33,517 bases of DNA from Caryophanales bacterium (lineage in GTDB: Bacteria > Bacillota > Bacilli > Bacillales > DSM-4216). Below are positions 29,806 to 33,517 of this stretch, in pieces. The position numbers and the translations under genes were made by a program. The stretch's first letter is position 1; every line of letters starts with the position of its first letter. The DNA is taken from contig JADBKC010000017.1 of NCBI GenBank assembly GCA_014896555.1, positions 1 through 33,517 of the forward strand, written 5' to 3'. The notes beneath the pieces were generated by a model. It had not been told where the DNA came from. It saw nothing but the letters and a program-made list of their open reading frames with translations, and searched no databases.

Positions 29806-30363
29806 GTGAATTTGGAACAGTTGTCAAAAGAAGAGTTGAAAGAAATGTCTTTTATTGAGCTGGCCTTTACTATTTTAGAAAACAGAAAACAAGTCATTCC
29901 ATTCCAACAATTACTGAACGAAATTCAAAAACTTTTAGAGTTGTCCGACGAGGAAATACAGGATAAAATGGTTCAGTTTTATACGGATTTAAATATTGAC
30001 GGCCGTTTTCTTGCCCTTGGTGATAACCAATGGGGGCTAAGAGCGTGGTATCCAATTGATCAAATTGAAGAAGAAACCGCTCCAACTGTGAAAGTACGAA
30101 AGAAAAAGGCGAGAAAAGCGGTGGAAGATGATCTGGAAGACTTCGATGATATAGATGATACTGTGGAGGACGAAGATTTCGAAGATCTGGATGATTTTGA
30201 TGACAGTGTAGACGAAGTGGAAGATCTGGATGACGATGAAGACTTTGACGATTTGGATGAAAAGGAAGATTTTGATGACGATCTCCTTGATGAAGAATAT
30301 GATATGGACGAAGATGGATTGGACGAGGACTTGCATCCCGTTGACAAAGAAAAGGAAATATAA
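29806..30363 (+). CDS. rpoE: DNA-directed RNA polymerase delta subunit (start GTG 29806 or 29797)
   Basis: HARE-HTH-like N-domain (QFYTDLNIDGRFLALGDNQWGLRAWYPIDQIEEE) followed by a highly acidic D/E tail. Confidence 0.96.
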   Translation: MNLEQLSKEELKEMSFIELAFTILENRKQVIPFQQLLNEIQKLLELSDEEIQDKMVQFYTDLNIDGRFLALGDNQWGLRAWYPIDQIEEETAPTVKVRKKKARKAVEDDLEDFDDIDDTVEDEDFEDLDDFDDSVDEVEDLDDDEDFDDLDEKEDFDDDLLDEEYDMDEDGLDEDLHPVDKEKEI

Positions 30364-30371
30364 TCCTGCTC

Positions 30372-30480
30372 TTGACATCTTTCAATGAGAATTGTAGTAT
30401 GTTATTTGGGCTCTTTAAAAAGTTCGTATATAGATGAAAGAACGCTCCCTTACTGTTTTTTAGGTAAGAGGGGCGTTTTT
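30372..30480 (+). promoter_or_regulatory. pyrG promoter and CTP-responsive attenuation leader
   Basis: TTGACA (30372-30377), 17 nt, TAGTAT (30395-30400), putative start GGGCTC at 30408, then hairpin ACGCTCCCTTAC...GTAAGAGGGGCGTTTTT (30442-30480). Confidence 0.85.
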
Positions 30481-30536
30481 GTATTTTACCCAAAAAACTA
30501 AGGAACATTATATACATCAGCTGTTTAAGATATTAG

Positions 30537-32162
<1,626 letters not shown>

Positions 32163-32279
32163 GTAAAAGAAAATGTCAATTAGATAAACATCCGTTTACA
32201 GCATCGGAAAACCGGTCTAAAGTTTGACATGAAAGAGGACAAGGCTTGCCGAAAAGATCCATACAATGATTGTCAATAG

Positions 32280-32330
32280 AACTTCTGTGCAGAAAATTTG
32301 TTAGCACTTCTGCGCAGGAGTTTTATTTTG
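32280..32330 (+). terminator. Intrinsic terminator after pyrG
   Basis: AACTTCTGTGCAGAA ... TTCTGCGCAGGAGTT (15-bp stem with two G-U pairs) followed by TTATTTTG. Confidence 0.8.
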
Positions 32331-32741
32331 TCTTTTTTTGATTTCCTTTACATATAGTAAAACTGTGCCATAAAGGATTATTTTTCCTCTCAGGGTGCTT
32401 AGATTTTTGGCTGCCCTTTCTGAAAAGTTTTACACAATCTAGTTGAATGAAGTGGAACCCGATAGTGAAATATAATCTTAACTTTATGGAGATCATTCCA
32501 CTACATTTTAAATCTATTTATTATAATACAAAAATGGCAAAAATATAGCTGTAACCCCCTCCAGAAAGAAGGAATTTAATCTTAAAAAAGAGAAGTATAG
32601 TTTTGACTTAGAGGATAGATAAGGCTTAGGATAGGAGGCGTTACTCTTTTGCTGGGCATGTTTCATTGATTATTGCATTAGGATGAGGAGTCATTATACA
32701 TACCAGTACGAATTCAAACTATTGTAAGGGGTGGGATCAAA

Positions 32742-33101
32742 ATGGCAGAGAAAATATTAATCGTCGACGATCAATTTGGGATTAGAATTTTGTTGAATGA
32801 AGTATTGCAAAAAGAAGGGTATGAAACGTACCAAGCATCCAATGGTGTACAAGCTCTCGAAATTGTCGACCGGCATTCCCCTGATTTAGTGTTATTGGAT
32901 ATGAAAATACCTGGAATGGATGGCATCGAAATATTGAAAAGAATGAAGCAAAAAGACCCAGACATTCGGGTGATTATTATGACTGCTTATGGAGAGCTGG
33001 ATATGATTCAAGAGGCAAAAGAATTGGGAGTTCTCACACATTTTGCGAAGCCGTTTGACATTGATGATATACGAAATGCCGTTAAGCAATATATTTTATA
33101 A
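32742..33101 (+). CDS. spo0F: Sporulation response regulator Spo0F
   Basis: [42 protein letters not shown]...[19 protein letters not shown]...[38 protein letters not shown]. Confidence 0.97.
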   Translation: MAEKILIVDDQFGIRILLNEVLQKEGYETYQASNGVQALEIVDRHSPDLVLLDMKIPGMDGIEILKRMKQKDPDIRVIIMTAYGELDMIQEAKELGVLTHFAKPFDIDDIRNAVKQYIL

Positions 33102-33271
33102 TTTCGGGTACATTAGAAAAAATGGTGGATTTTTTTGTGAAAGCGGACCCATATTGGTAAAAAAGATATGAATTTGGTATCATAAACAATGTAAATTCCA
33201 TCCGGTGGTTTAGGTAAGGAAGGGTCCTTTGCCAATTAAACTTCCTGGGAATGAATTAAGGAGGAAAAATT

Positions 33272-33517
33272 ATGCCTTTAGTTTCCATGACTGAAATGCT
33301 TAACAAAGCTAAAGATGAAGGATATGCTGTGGGACAATTCAATATTAACAACCTAGAATTCACCCAAGCGATTCTACAAGCAGCTCAAGAAGAAAAATCT
33401 CCTGTTATTCTTGGAGTTTCTGAAGGTGCAGCCCGCTATATGGGCGGATTTAAATTGGTTGTTAACATGGTGAAAGCATTAATGGAAGAATATCAAATAA
33501 CGGTGCCAGTAGCGATC
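33272..33517 (+). CDS. fbaA: Fructose-1,6-bisphosphate aldolase class II, N-terminal part (truncated by window end)
   Basis: [69 protein letters not shown]. Confidence 0.96.
   Translation, partial: MPLVSMTEMLNKAKDEGYAVGQFNINNLEFTQAILQAAQEEKSPVILGVSEGAARYMGGFKLVVNMVKALMEEYQITVPVAI

Noticed and set aside
30060-30347. Minus-strand Ser-rich ORF (and overlapping 29894-30517 and 30037-30378)
   Set aside because: Antisense translation of the Asp/Glu-rich repeats encoding the acidic tail of RpoE; low-complexity artefact.

Overview
This is a Bacillaceae chromosomal window of mostly housekeeping genes, in an order close to the Bacillus subtilis ywf-ywh-ywi-ywj / rpoE-pyrG-spo0F-fba region. From left to right: the C-terminal end of a probable lipL; rsfA (minus strand); a complete rbsRKDACB ribose operon with rbsA frameshifted; a DUF1450 protein; the HD phosphohydrolase ywfO; ywgA; a 4-OT tautomerase (minus); the site-2-type protease ywhC; ywhD; the class A PBP pbpG/ywhE (minus); speE-speB; ywiB; argS; a cardiolipin synthase-type PLD protein (minus); a fatty-acid degradation cluster (fadF split by frameshift, thiolase, 3-hydroxyacyl-CoA dehydrogenase, two acyl-CoA dehydrogenases, frameshifted TetR regulator); a small membrane protein; rpoE; pyrG with a recognisable GGGC-type attenuation leader; spo0F; and the 5' end of fbaA. 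I saw no convincing new defence system, mobile element, CRISPR array, tRNA or rRNA. The observations most worth checking are: (i) three genes broken by small deletions (rbsA, fadF, tetR), which is either sequencing error or real decay; (ii) well-formed regulatory sites (a cre/RbsR operator at the rbs start site, a FadR-like operator inside the fadF promoter, the pyrG reiterative-transcription attenuator, a sigma-G-like pbpG promoter); (iii) a degenerate dispersed GC-rich repeat near 19.3 kb; and (iv) several unexplained intergenic structures and small ORFs. All homology statements are from memory of protein families; no search was run.
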